Origin: Thermoplasmata archaeon
GTDB taxonomy: Archaea; Thermoplasmatota; Thermoplasmata; GCA-020350865
DNA length: 15,336 nt
Direction of reading: 5' to 3'
Assembly (NCBI GenBank): GCA_020351895.1
Contig: CP070672.1
Span: 2,984,819-3,000,154 of the forward strand
Of this stretch, positions 7,001 to 14,648 are shown in pieces. The notes under the pieces were generated by a model that did no database searches, was not told the DNA's origin, and saw only the letters and a list, made by a program, of their open reading frames with translations. Numbering within the stretch: position 1 is the stretch's first letter; each line of letters begins with the position of its first letter. The translations under genes were made by a program, and so were the position numbers.

Positions 7001-10000
7001 CTAAGCATTGAATGGTACAGCGGAACATTCTCCATTGATATCAACGGAGATGGTTTTGTGGATGCAGGGGGAGTTAGATTTACACTGGCAGACACATCAT
7101 CAGAAGGACTTTATACGAATTTCATGGAGATCACAACAGACGACACGACTTATGGAGAGGGAAACATATCCAACCAGGGGACAGGAGCTGGCGATGATGA
7201 GATTATTCTTGGTGATTCAGGTGAGTTTGTTACACTTGGAACCTACAGATATCATGTTCAATTTTATGATGGCCTAAATGACGGATTGGATGTCAACGAT
7301 GGTGTGAATTACGATTCATATGATTCGAAGATAAAAATAAATCAATGGTTTAGAGGAAGTGCCATTCTTGAGGGAAATATCAGAAACGCCGTGGTTGCTG
7401 ACTCCGACTCTGACGGTATCTTTGATGAGTTGTATATAGATATAAATGACAATGGTTCCTTTGGAGACGTTGGGGAGGATGCAATTGCTGTTCCTGTCTC
7501 AGGAACATTTACAAGCAGCCTGCTTGAGCTACAGTACACGGTTTTCACGATTGATTTATCTGGTCAATATTTCGAGATAAAACCAACAGGGGCCAGTATG
7601 GGCTCCACAGGGGGCTGGTTTTTGGGCAAAATAGAGGCTCCCCCCACTTCGGGTGACGAGTATCATGTGGTTCTAAGTGATACAGATTGGGACACCATCT
7701 TTGAAACAGCGGATTTCGATACCGACTTACCGCAGGATGGCATTGTTGATGCCTTGGGCTTAAGAGAAATCAGCGGAACAGTGGATCTTGGTGGGGAGAC
7801 CTACCAAGTCGTAAATATGGAGGATTCTGGGGCATATGTCAGGATAGTCTCGTACCTTGAAGCGATTCTGGATTCAACACTGGATCTTTCCTTAACAAAT
7901 ACAATCCATTACGGTAAAATATCTGAATCAGATCTTACTTTGAACCTCAATCAGGACGGGGATATGACTGATATTTACCGCACAGTTGTGGTCGATAATT
8001 TTGTGGCAGGGGAATATGTCACTGTCTTTATTGATTCAAACGGCAATGACGATCTTTCGGATGATGAACCACTTGAGGTTGATGATGCCTTCTCGATTCA
8101 ATCAAGCCCGCCTTTCGAGCCCCATGAATTCGATATAGATATTGTAGATTCCGCTGGCAACTTTTATTCCTTCAAGCAAATAGACCATCCTGTCGATTCC
8201 TATTTAACAGGCGAGGATGGGTTGTATTCCCTGGATGCCCCAAGGGATGGGAATTACTGGATCAGGGTCACAAACTCAACAGCCTCCTGGGGATACGCCA
8301 CATTGAAGGATACCAATTCTCATACAGGAATAAAAATAATAAACGGCACCATGATTGAGAACTGGGATGAACATCTCGCTCAAACAGGTAACTTCATATT
8401 CGGTTTTGTGAACGACTCATTAACCAATTCTCCTTTAGAGGGAGTTGTTGTGAAGGCTTACAATTCCCTTGGGAATCTTGTGGTCAGTTCCATGACCAAA
8501 TCGGATGGGACATATCAAATAGCCCTTGCATCCGGCGAAATATATGATATTTTATATTCACTACCAGGTTATTACACTGATGACGGAAGGGGTACTGGAA
8601 CATGGCAGGATCTGCTCCTCTTAGGTGATACGTTTGGAATAGATGTGCTGCTGATTTCGGACAGTATAGCACCCACAATAACCCTTGACTTTCCATTGGA
8701 AGACCAGATAGTAGGCGGTATAATCGATGTCACCGCCACAGCAATAGATGACTTTTTGCTCCAGAAAGTCGAGGTCTCATTTGATTATGGATCCACATAT
8801 CAAACCATGACACATGTTGGAGGAAACGTACACACTTACTCCTGGGATACTACCACCTACTCAGAAGGAGCTCTTCGTGTAATTGCGAAAGCTATGGATC
8901 ATGGAGGAAATATGGACAGCGACTTTAATGATGTCTATGTATCAAATGATGCCACTCAGCCGACAGTTTCAATTGCTGCTCCTCAGAATATGGAATACGT
9001 AGAAGGGGTATTCACAATGAAACTTCTTGCAAGTGATAATCATGCCCTTCAGTATGTTAACATAACCTTGGATGGCAATATCTATACAACAGCCTTCAAT
9101 CCAGGTTCTGGGTACTATGAATATTCAATTGACACTTCCTCTTTTTCTGATGGACTTCATAATTTGAGTGCAGAGGTAAGAGATTATGGGGCGAATATCG
9201 CCACCGATTCCCTATCATCGGGATTCTATATCGACAACACGTTCCCGATCTTATCCGTCACTACACCAATGAATGATGAATTGGTAAGCGGTACATCTGT
9301 TATCATGGATGTCGATTCTGAGGATATCGGGATTTTTATACCAACTGTTCATTACAGAATCGACAGCAGTGCCTGGACAGCACTTTCAGGCACAGAGACT
9401 ATTGGCTGGACAGATATCTGGGATTCCACAACCGTATCAGACGGTATCCATACCGTCACCTTCAGGTCCTACGATGACATGGGCCATACCACCTACGAAA
9501 GTATTTCAATTGTAGTCGATAACGAGCTTCCTTCAGCTTCCATTGTGGCTCCAATTGTAGGGGAATATGTGGAAGGTGTTTATACCTTCAAGATCTCTGC
9601 ATCTGATGCAGTGGGTGTCACGAGTGTGAATGTCACGATAAATGGAATTGATTATGTAATGGGATACAACAGTGCAAGTAGCTTATGGGAAGTCGAATTG
9701 GACACATCAACACTACTCGATGGGAGTTATGGTATCAATGCTACTGTTGAAGATGGAATCCCAGGTCATACCCAGACAACATCTTCCTTGGTCTTCAACA
9801 TAGACAACAATGCACCGACACTTTCGATAATCTCCCCTTCACAGGGTGAAACGGTCTTTGGCCCTTCGGTTTCTATTGAAGCAGAATCCGTGGATTCTGG
9901 AGTCTTTGTCCCTTCAGTGCAATATAAAATAGATAGCGGCTTATGGGTAACATTAACTGGTGACGAGACATCGGGATGGAGCGATGTTTGGAATTCCAAT

Positions 10001-13000
10001 GACGTTTCCGAGGGTATACATACCATATCATTTAGAGTCTTTGATGAAATAGGGCATTTTATAACAGATAGCATATCAGTAATAGTGGACAATGACGATC
10101 CCATAGCCGCCATTGTCGCACCTGTTGTGAACGAGTACATAGAAGGCACATATACCTTTTTGGTCTCGGCTTCAGATGCTGTTGGCGTTACGAATTTGTT
10201 TATAACAATAAATGGGACAGATTACCTAACAGAATTCAATTCTGCAAGCGGTTACTGGGAAGTGGCAATCAACATGGCAACCATACCGGATGGCACCTAC
10301 GGAATAACAGCAACAGTTGAGGATGGAGTTTTGGGCCATGCCCAGACCACTTCTTCTTTTTCCTTCAACATCGACAACAATGCTCCCACCCTATCAATCA
10401 ATTCACCAACTAATGGTGAGACTGTATACGGCTCCTCGGTTTCTATTGAGGTAGATTCAACGGATTCTGGTATCTTCATACCTACTGTGCAGTTTAAAAT
10501 AGCGAGCGGACCCTGGATCATTTTAACAGGTGATGAGACAACAGGGTGGAACGAAATTTGGGATTCAAAAAGCGTGTCAAACGGTGTTCATACCATTACA
10601 TTCCGAGCATATGATGAAATAGGCAATATCGTCACAGAAAGCATGACTATAACCGTTGACAATGACGATCCAGAAGCTGTTATTGTTGCACCTTTGGCCA
10701 ATGAATTTGTGCAAGGCACATATACTTTCAAGGTCTCGGCTTCAGATGAAACAAGTGTGACGAGTGTAAACATAACAATAAACGGAATCGATTACATAAC
10801 AGGATACAACAGCGCAAGTGGATTCTGGGAGGTTACAATGGACACCACAACATTTTCTGACAGTACCAATACTATTACAACCACGGTTATGGATGGAATC
10901 CCAAGTCATACCCAGACAACAACATCCTTTTTCTTCAATATAGACAACAGCCCACCGACTCTGTCCATCAATTCACCCCAAAGTGATGAAACAATTTACG
11001 GCAGCAATGTGAACGTCTATGCAAACTCGTCCGATGCTGGTGATTTTGTACTAACAGTTCAATATAAGATAGATAGTGGTCCTTGGATCACCTTAACTGG
11101 CACAGGGGCATCTGGATGGAGTGATGTTTTTGATTCAAATACTGTATCCAATGGCATTCATACCGTTTCATTTCAAGCATATGATGTAATCGGACATGTG
11201 GTTACCGATGCAATTTTGGTAACTGTGGACAACGACGATCCTATGGCAACCATAATCCTGCCTCTTTCTGAAGTATATGTTCAGGGCACTTACACTTTCA
11301 AGATCTCTGCATCAGATGCCGTAGGTGTAAGCAGCGTGAAGATCAAAATAAATGAAGTGGATTACATAGCAAACCTCAACAGTGCAAGCGGATTATGGGA
11401 AACCACATTGGACACAACCATCATACCAGATGGAACCTATAGCATCACAGCCACTGTGGAGGATGGAATTCCCATCCATTCCCAGACCACAACACCCTTT
11501 AACTTCAATATAGACAATAACTTCCCAGAATTGACCATAAACTCACCTTTTGAGGGGGAGCATGTCAGAGGAAACGTTATCTTAGATATCTTAGGAAGCG
11601 ATGTGTTTTTAGATAGGATCGAATACAAAGTAGATGGTACTGGGTGGGTATTAAATTCCACAGTGTGGAATACCACTTCATTCTCAGATGGAATGCATAC
11701 CCTAAGAATCAGGGCTGTGGATCTTTCAGGGCAGATCACCCAAGAAACCCTCACAGTCATTGTGGATAACCAGGACACCGATTCCGATGGTATCGGAGAT
11801 CTTGCAGATCCTGACATCGATAACGATGGTGTGAATAACGATGAGGATGCATTTCCGTATGACGATTCTGAATGGAAGGACACCGACTCCGATGGAATTG
11901 GCGATAATTTGGATCCCGATGATGACAATGATGCTGTTTTCGATTTCCAAGATGACTTTCCTTTGAATTCAGAGGAATGGCTGGACACTGATTCTGATGG
12001 TATCGGAAACAATGCTGATTATGATGATGACGGTGATGGAGTGCCAGATGAAAACGATGCATTTCCCTATGATGATGCCGAATGGATAGACACTGATTCA
12101 GATGGAATAGGAAACAATGTCGATACTGATGATGATGGGGACGGAGTTTTAGATATCGAGGATGATTTCCCAGAAAATCCTGATGAATACCTAGATACAG
12201 ATTCCGATGGTATCGGGGACAATTCAGATTATGATCTAGACGATGATGGCGTGGAGAATGAGAACGATGCATTTCCCTATGACAATACAGAATGGTATGA
12301 TAGTGACTCCGATGGAATAGGTAATAACCTGGATTCTGATGATGACAACGACAGGATTCTTGATAGCGAAGACGAATTCCCCTTTAATGCAGATGAATAT
12401 CTGGATTCCGATAATGATGGAGTTGGGGACAATGCCGATTCAGATGATGATAATGATGGTGTTGTTGATGAAAGAGATACCTTCCCCCTGGATTCCTTGG
12501 AGTGGCTGGATTCTGATTCCGATGGTATTGGCAATAAGGCAGATATCGACGATGATGGGGATGGAATTCTTGACGCAATGGATGACTTCCCGCTGAATCC
12601 CAACGAAAACATGGATTCTGATTCCGATGGATTAGGTGATAACTCAGATCCCGATATAGACGGAGACGGTGTATACAACATAAACGATGCCTTTCCATTT
12701 AATGCCAGCGAGCATTCAGATTTGGATGGGGACGGTGAAGGAGACACAATTGACCTAGATATAGATGGGGATGGTGTGCCAAATATACAGGATTGGTTTA
12801 GAACAAATCCTCTTGGATGGATGGACACGGATTCTGACGGTATCCACGATAACGCAGATTCTGATGATGATGGAGATGGATATGATGATACCATCGATGA
12901 TTTTCCTTTGGATCCTTTAGAATGGAACGATTTTGATAATGATGGTGTTGGAGATAATTTCGATGGTGATATTGATGGTGATGGGTTTAACAATATTGTG

Positions 13001-13528
13001 GATGCGTTCCCGCTAGATCCCAACGAGTGGCTCGATACAGATTCCGACGGCATAGGGAACAACGCTGATTGGGATGATGATGGTGATGGTGTGGTGGACA
13101 GCAAGGATTACTATCCCCTTGACAGCTCAAGATATCTCGAACCATTCTGGTGGTGGTGGATAATAATATCACTTCTTCTCGTTGTAATGATAATAATAAT
13201 CTTAATAACACAGAGGCAGCGTCATGATATTTTAGGTGATACGGAGGAATTTGAGTCAAAACCAAAGGATGCTTTTTTACCGCCCACCGAAAAGAGCATC
13301 AGGGAGATTCCAGAGAAGGCTAAAATGGACAAAATGATAACAGAGGCTAAAGAAGCAGAAGAAGGAGAAGAAGGAACACAAGAATCAGAAGAAGATGAAG
13401 AAGAACAAGAGGTAACAGTAGAGGAAATAGAATGTCCCTCCTGTGGTGGCACTTTCAACGTTGAAATAAGCGAATTACCAATTGAAATCGAATGTCCCCA
13501 TTGCGGAACCTCTGGGACATTATCATAG
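4031..13528 (+). CDS. Giant membrane-anchored, Ca-binding, multi-repeat cell-surface protein with cytoplasmic zinc ribbon
   Basis: The protein has about 3165 residues. A basic N-terminus and hydrophobic core (19-36) ending SAAT form a signal peptide. Residues 42-68 resemble the start of a carboxypeptidase-regulatory-like domain. Then come Ser/Thr/Asn/Pro repeats (95-272), W-Y-x-G repeats with Asp-rich loops (273 to about 1275), GEDGLYSL...GNYWIRV (1394-1418), a second carboxypeptidase-regulatory-like domain (about 1453-1540), eleven Ig-like domains (1547 to about 2577) and thirteen thrombospondin-type-3-like repeats (2582-3036). The C-terminus is a membrane helix (3040-3059, opening WWWW), a basic QRQR stop-transfer, a Glu-rich tail and a zinc ribbon (C3135, C3138, C3155, C3158). 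Most of the chain should be outside the cell, anchored C-terminally and stiffened by calcium. N-x-S/T sequons are frequent, so N-glycosylation is likely. An adhesin or S-layer-associated stalk is inferred. ATG 4031 is preferred over GTG 4016 because ggtga precedes it and it gives a normal signal peptide. Confidence 0.93.
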   Translation: MWTKKNQLYSYVKIEKKGAQILAALLIVIMFTASFISAATGGTISGTVYNSNSYPLGQAKVELFNYVKVETPNTQSLIQSESLVETERIWDTTISEFTNPSGVSDSTPIYSETTATNVKPNGFITSNSFQIDDAIDTNTPFTGSASSSAQINDSQATNTQPSGSANINPQSVDSTATNNAPSGSPAITTQDSDSTATNTPPLGNTASITPQSADTVSNNTQPAGLFDPTNQPDDAIAVFSSPQGTVTISANSENATSTAIQPPGTLGSKSTTWYNGSFTIEGDDDGDGNADEIIYWVLTDNGTSGNYDIMNLSYEDTSNFADGNRTNNYVGPNDDEGVSDGDYVIIGTYNFTVNFASDPASASPDAWITSNHWFSGSFDVDLDGNGALEVNEKVNYSLSDSDSDGMYDIIDISSDDDIFGEGNLGDNQTSLNNDERIGMGGKNVTLETYLFFVDFIENPNSSSPDAIIQSKEWYNGTFRIDSDSDNIVDDVVHFALSDANSDGIYDTMDISLDETYSQGDLNEGNVTLGEDERITSPENITLGDSLEFSMEFDDSPKVDADDARITNNEWYLGTFTIDGNGDGAIEVENIHFSLTDTDSNGIYEAMDISMGDKVYGEGDLGNLTVDFNATNNSDDERISASADITLGEYYLFTVEFDGSPNADSEDANITIKVWYEGYFIIDADSDGNADDDVHFVLTDSDSNGLFEILDISIGDEVFGEDVLDDFFVDFNLTDNTNDERITATNNITLGDHLMFTVEFDIDPNADLNDARIMSNEWYEGTFVIDADNDGLADDNIFYVLSDTNSNGTYDTMEVSIGDQDYGEIGSGALDDGIVNYISSDNNDNDEQITGISSIIFGYSLLFNVDFDSNPPADYDDSLIMIYEWYSGSFDLDADDTDDDGEKDDMVYYVLTDSDSDGLYDTMDISINDDTYGETVVGSLVDSTVDYDDDINNLNDERITSSSDITFGDSFLFSVEFDNNPDNADLNDTRILSIEWYSGTFSIDINGDGFVDAGGVRFTLADTSSEGLYTNFMEITTDDTTYGEGNISNQGTGAGDDEIILGDSGEFVTLGTYRYHVQFYDGLNDGLDVNDGVNYDSYDSKIKINQWFRGSAILEGNIRNAVVADSDSDGIFDELYIDINDNGSFGDVGEDAIAVPVSGTFTSSLLELQYTVFTIDLSGQYFEIKPTGASMGSTGGWFLGKIEAPPTSGDEYHVVLSDTDWDTIFETADFDTDLPQDGIVDALGLREISGTVDLGGETYQVVNMEDSGAYVRIVSYLEAILDSTLDLSLTNTIHYGKISESDLTLNLNQDGDMTDIYRTVVVDNFVAGEYVTVFIDSNGNDDLSDDEPLEVDDAFSIQSSPPFEPHEFDIDIVDSAGNFYSFKQIDHPVDSYLTGEDGLYSLDAPRDGNYWIRVTNSTASWGYATLKDTNSHTGIKIINGTMIENWDEHLAQTGNFIFGFVNDSLTNSPLEGVVVKAYNSLGNLVVSSMTKSDGTYQIALASGEIYDILYSLPGYYTDDGRGTGTWQDLLLLGDTFGIDVLLISDSIAPTITLDFPLEDQIVGGIIDVTATAIDDFLLQKVEVSFDYGSTYQTMTHVGGNVHTYSWDTTTYSEGALRVIAKAMDHGGNMDSDFNDVYVSNDATQPTVSIAAPQNMEYVEGVFTMKLLASDNHALQYVNITLDGNIYTTAFNPGSGYYEYSIDTSSFSDGLHNLSAEVRDYGANIATDSLSSGFYIDNTFPILSVTTPMNDELVSGTSVIMDVDSEDIGIFIPTVHYRIDSSAWTALSGTETIGWTDIWDSTTVSDGIHTVTFRSYDDMGHTTYESISIVVDNELPSASIVAPIVGEYVEGVYTFKISASDAVGVTSVNVTINGIDYVMGYNSASSLWEVELDTSTLLDGSYGINATVEDGIPGHTQTTSSLVFNIDNNAPTLSIISPSQGETVFGPSVSIEAESVDSGVFVPSVQYKIDSGLWVTLTGDETSGWSDVWNSNDVSEGIHTISFRVFDEIGHFITDSISVIVDNDDPIAAIVAPVVNEYIEGTYTFLVSASDAVGVTNLFITINGTDYLTEFNSASGYWEVAINMATIPDGTYGITATVEDGVLGHAQTTSSFSFNIDNNAPTLSINSPTNGETVYGSSVSIEVDSTDSGIFIPTVQFKIASGPWIILTGDETTGWNEIWDSKSVSNGVHTITFRAYDEIGNIVTESMTITVDNDDPEAVIVAPLANEFVQGTYTFKVSASDETSVTSVNITINGIDYITGYNSASGFWEVTMDTTTFSDSTNTITTTVMDGIPSHTQTTTSFFFNIDNSPPTLSINSPQSDETIYGSNVNVYANSSDAGDFVLTVQYKIDSGPWITLTGTGASGWSDVFDSNTVSNGIHTVSFQAYDVIGHVVTDAILVTVDNDDPMATIILPLSEVYVQGTYTFKISASDAVGVSSVKIKINEVDYIANLNSASGLWETTLDTTIIPDGTYSITATVEDGIPIHSQTTTPFNFNIDNNFPELTINSPFEGEHVRGNVILDILGSDVFLDRIEYKVDGTGWVLNSTVWNTTSFSDGMHTLRIRAVDLSGQITQETLTVIVDNQDTDSDGIGDLADPDIDNDGVNNDEDAFPYDDSEWKDTDSDGIGDNLDPDDDNDAVFDFQDDFPLNSEEWLDTDSDGIGNNADYDDDGDGVPDENDAFPYDDAEWIDTDSDGIGNNVDTDDDGDGVLDIEDDFPENPDEYLDTDSDGIGDNSDYDLDDDGVENENDAFPYDNTEWYDSDSDGIGNNLDSDDDNDRILDSEDEFPFNADEYLDSDNDGVGDNADSDDDNDGVVDERDTFPLDSLEWLDSDSDGIGNKADIDDDGDGILDAMDDFPLNPNENMDSDSDGLGDNSDPDIDGDGVYNINDAFPFNASEHSDLDGDGEGDTIDLDIDGDGVPNIQDWFRTNPLGWMDTDSDGIHDNADSDDDGDGYDDTIDDFPLDPLEWNDFDNDGVGDNFDGDIDGDGFNNIVDAFPLDPNEWLDTDSDGIGNNADWDDDGDGVVDSKDYYPLDSSRYLEPFWWWWIIISLLLVVMIIIILITQRQRHDILGDTEEFESKPKDAFLPPTEKSIREIPEKAKMDKMITEAKEAEEGEEGTQESEEDEEEQEVTVEEIECPSCGGTFNVEISELPIEIECPHCGTSGTLS
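4313..4846 (+). repeat. Nine tandem ~20-residue Ser/Thr/Asn/Pro repeats (low-complexity stalk)
   Basis: Units begin near residues 95, 115, 136, 156, 176, 196, 216, 237 and 257 of the giant protein, so the period is 20-21 residues (60-63 bp). The core is [AD]-T-N-[TN]-x-P-x-G, as in ATNTQPSG, ATNNAPSG and ATNTPPLG, followed by a polar stretch ending D-S/A. The composition suggests an extended, possibly O-glycosylated spacer. Copies are diverged at DNA level. Confidence 0.75.
4847..7855 (+). repeat. About ten W-Y-x-G repeats of ~100 residues with Asp-rich loops
   Basis: Units start at residues 273, 373, 473, 570, 674, 777, 884, 995, 1106 and 1196, each at a Trp codon. Eight are good; the last two are degenerate and shorter. 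The consensus is W-[YF]-x-G-[ST]-F-x-[IVL]-D, an Asp/Gly loop such as DADSDGNADD, then a strand and LTDSDSDGxYDTMDIS, a variable acidic stretch with YGEG, D-[DE]-E-[RQ]-I, and a final strand xFxVEFDxxPxAD. Two DxDxDG loops per unit resemble EF-hand-type calcium loops. I do not recognise this repeat as a named family. Confidence 0.75.
8669..11773 (+). repeat. Eleven Ig-like domains, including four exact 570-bp two-domain modules
   Basis: Bacterial-type Ig-like domains of about 94 residues begin with a P-x-[ILV]-x-[IV]-x-x-P strand and end I-D-N or V-D-N. Odd-numbered domains (type A: SGIFIPTVQYKIDSG, then GIHTITF and YDEIGH) alternate with even ones (type B: GTYTFKVSASDAVGV, then INGIDY and ATVEDGIPGH). 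The shared I-D-N codons fall at 9230, 9800, 10370, 10940 and 11510, exactly 570 bp (190 codons) apart, so an A-B pair has been duplicated as a unit with no net length change. Confidence 0.85.
11774..13138 (+). repeat. Thirteen exact 35-residue thrombospondin-type-3-like Ca-binding repeats
   Basis: Thirteen units of exactly 105 bp fill the interval. The consensus is D-T-D-S-D-G-I-G-D-N-x-D-x-D-D-D-G-D-G-V-x-D-x-x-D-D/A-F-P-L-x-x-x-E-W-L. Each unit has two DxDxDG calcium loops and an F-P-(L/Y)...E-W hinge. Similar repeats are common before C-terminal anchors of prokaryotic surface proteins and form calcium-stiffened rods. Unit 10 is the most diverged, having FRTNP in place of FPLNP. Confidence 0.9.
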
Positions 13529-13597
13529 GAAAAGAATACTTTAATTAAGATCATCAAATATTTGTTCCACCGCTTTCATGCACAAATAAAGGAGGCC

Positions 13598-14584
13598 TTA
13601 CTTTTCCGACTGGCTTGTTTGGATTTCAGAAGAAATACCTCTTGATTTAATGAATGCCTTTCTGTTTATAACGGTCATAACCAAGGCTGATGAGCTGAAA
13701 AGAAAACCCATTGCACCCATTATGAAAATAGAGGGAATGAAACTGAAGGCAAAAGCAAGACTCATGGTAATAATACCCAAAATCGAGCCCACCAAAACAA
13801 CGGCAAAACGAACCCTCCTGAAGGCATAATACGCACCTGCAAAAACAAAGGGAGAGAATAAAATCGCCAGTATGGCTAGGCTGAAAAAATACCAGATGTC
13901 GTTAGAATTCTTACTCCCACTTCCTTCTTCCAGTTGAAAGTCCACACTTTCAATGAAATCCTGATGAAGAAGAACTTTGTGTTTTTCCTCCATATAGCCT
14001 GCCAAGGATACCTCAATGGTCCAAATTCCCCTCGGTGCGTTGTTTATACTAAAGTTGCCCTGCTCATTGGAGGTTGTGCTCAAATCTGTACCTCTTATGG
14101 AGATCGTTGCGCCGGATAAATTGGTACCATCTTCTGCAGTGATTTCACCTTCGAGAACCATCGTACCCCCGAAATCGACACCATCTGAAGAACCGTAATA
14201 TATCATCAATCCAGCAATAGGAAATTCCAATGCAAATGTGATGATCAAAAATGCACCGATAACCGTGAGTATTGGATTCTTGCTTGGTTTCTGTTTAACA
14301 AGTTCTCGATGTATGTGTGGATAAAGTTCCCAGGAATAAAGGGACCCTGGAGGTTGTTGGGGGTAATAGTACGGAGAAGGTGGTGGCATCGGAGGATATG
14401 GTGAATATGGATAGGGTGGAGGTTGGGTTGCGAAAGGAGGCGAAGGCGGTTGCTGTTGTGTTGGTTGAGAGGATTCTATGGCCTTGGGTTGGAGTATGGA
14501 ATGAGATGGCTTGCCTGATTCTAAATCCTCTCTTTTTTTTACCGCTTCTTTTTGTTCTTTACTTTCTTCCTCCATTTTTATCAT
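13598..14584 (-). CDS. Four-helix membrane protein with Pro/Tyr-rich head and an extracellular carboxypeptidase-regulatory-like domain
   Basis: This 328-residue protein belongs to no family I can name as a whole. Residues 1-40 are charged. Residues 42-80 are a Pro/Gln/Tyr-rich stretch (PYPYSPYPPMPPPSPYYYP) of the kind that mediates protein contacts. One helix (about 104-130) precedes a single carboxypeptidase-regulatory-like beta domain (about 141-207: VLEGEITAEDGTNLSGATI, then NEQGNFSINNAPRGIWTIEV), which should be outside the cell. Three more helices follow (about 230-255, 258-282 and 284-307), then a short Ser-rich cytoplasmic tail. It converges on the giant surface-protein gene 69 bases away and lies 64 bases downstream of dtdA with its own TATA box. 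The ATG at 14584 fits leaderless initiation; an ATG at 14575 is an alternative. The shared domain type hints at a surface-related role, but function is unknown. Confidence 0.88.
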   Translation of the reverse strand: MIKMEEESKEQKEAVKKREDLESGKPSHSILQPKAIESSQPTQQQPPSPPFATQPPPYPYSPYPPMPPPSPYYYPQQPPGSLYSWELYPHIHRELVKQKPSKNPILTVIGAFLIITFALEFPIAGLMIYYGSSDGVDFGGTMVLEGEITAEDGTNLSGATISIRGTDLSTTSNEQGNFSINNAPRGIWTIEVSLAGYMEEKHKVLLHQDFIESVDFQLEEGSGSKNSNDIWYFFSLAILAILFSPFVFAGAYYAFRRVRFAVVLVGSILGIITMSLAFAFSFIPSIFIMGAMGFLFSSSALVMTVINRKAFIKSRGISSEIQTSQSEK

Positions 14585-14600
14585 CTACCAAAACGAGTTG

Positions 14601-14611
14601 GAATATATATT
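14601..14611 (-). promoter_or_regulatory. TATA box of the four-helix membrane protein gene
   Basis: The palindromic aatatatatt (plus-strand 14602-14611) is centred about 22 bases upstream of the ATG at 14584 on the minus strand. This implies a leaderless or nearly leaderless mRNA and transcription independent of dtdA. Confidence 0.55.
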
Positions 14612-14648
14612 ACCTTCGCCTTAGATAAAACAAACAATCACCTTCTTA

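Noticed and set aside
12277..13104. Long minus-strand Ser/Pro-rich open frame (275 codons)
   Set aside because: It is the antisense shadow of the 105-bp Asp-rich repeats (GAT/GAC codons read backwards give Ser/Ile-rich text) and has no promoter or ribosome site. The other minus-strand frames across 4417-13557 are rejected for the same reason.
11774..13138. CRISPR-like periodic repeat array
   Set aside because: The 105-bp period is exactly 35 codons in an open frame with conserved protein motifs. There are no short identical repeats separated by unique spacers.
13529..13597. Bidirectional terminator between the two convergent genes
   Set aside because: The 69-base gap has no hairpin and no T-run longer than three on either relevant strand, so I cannot support a terminator call.
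14317..14628. Plus-strand 103-codon frame rich in Val/Glu/Gly
   Set aside because: It is the antisense of the Pro/Tyr-rich head and start region of the minus-strand membrane protein, with no ribosome site.
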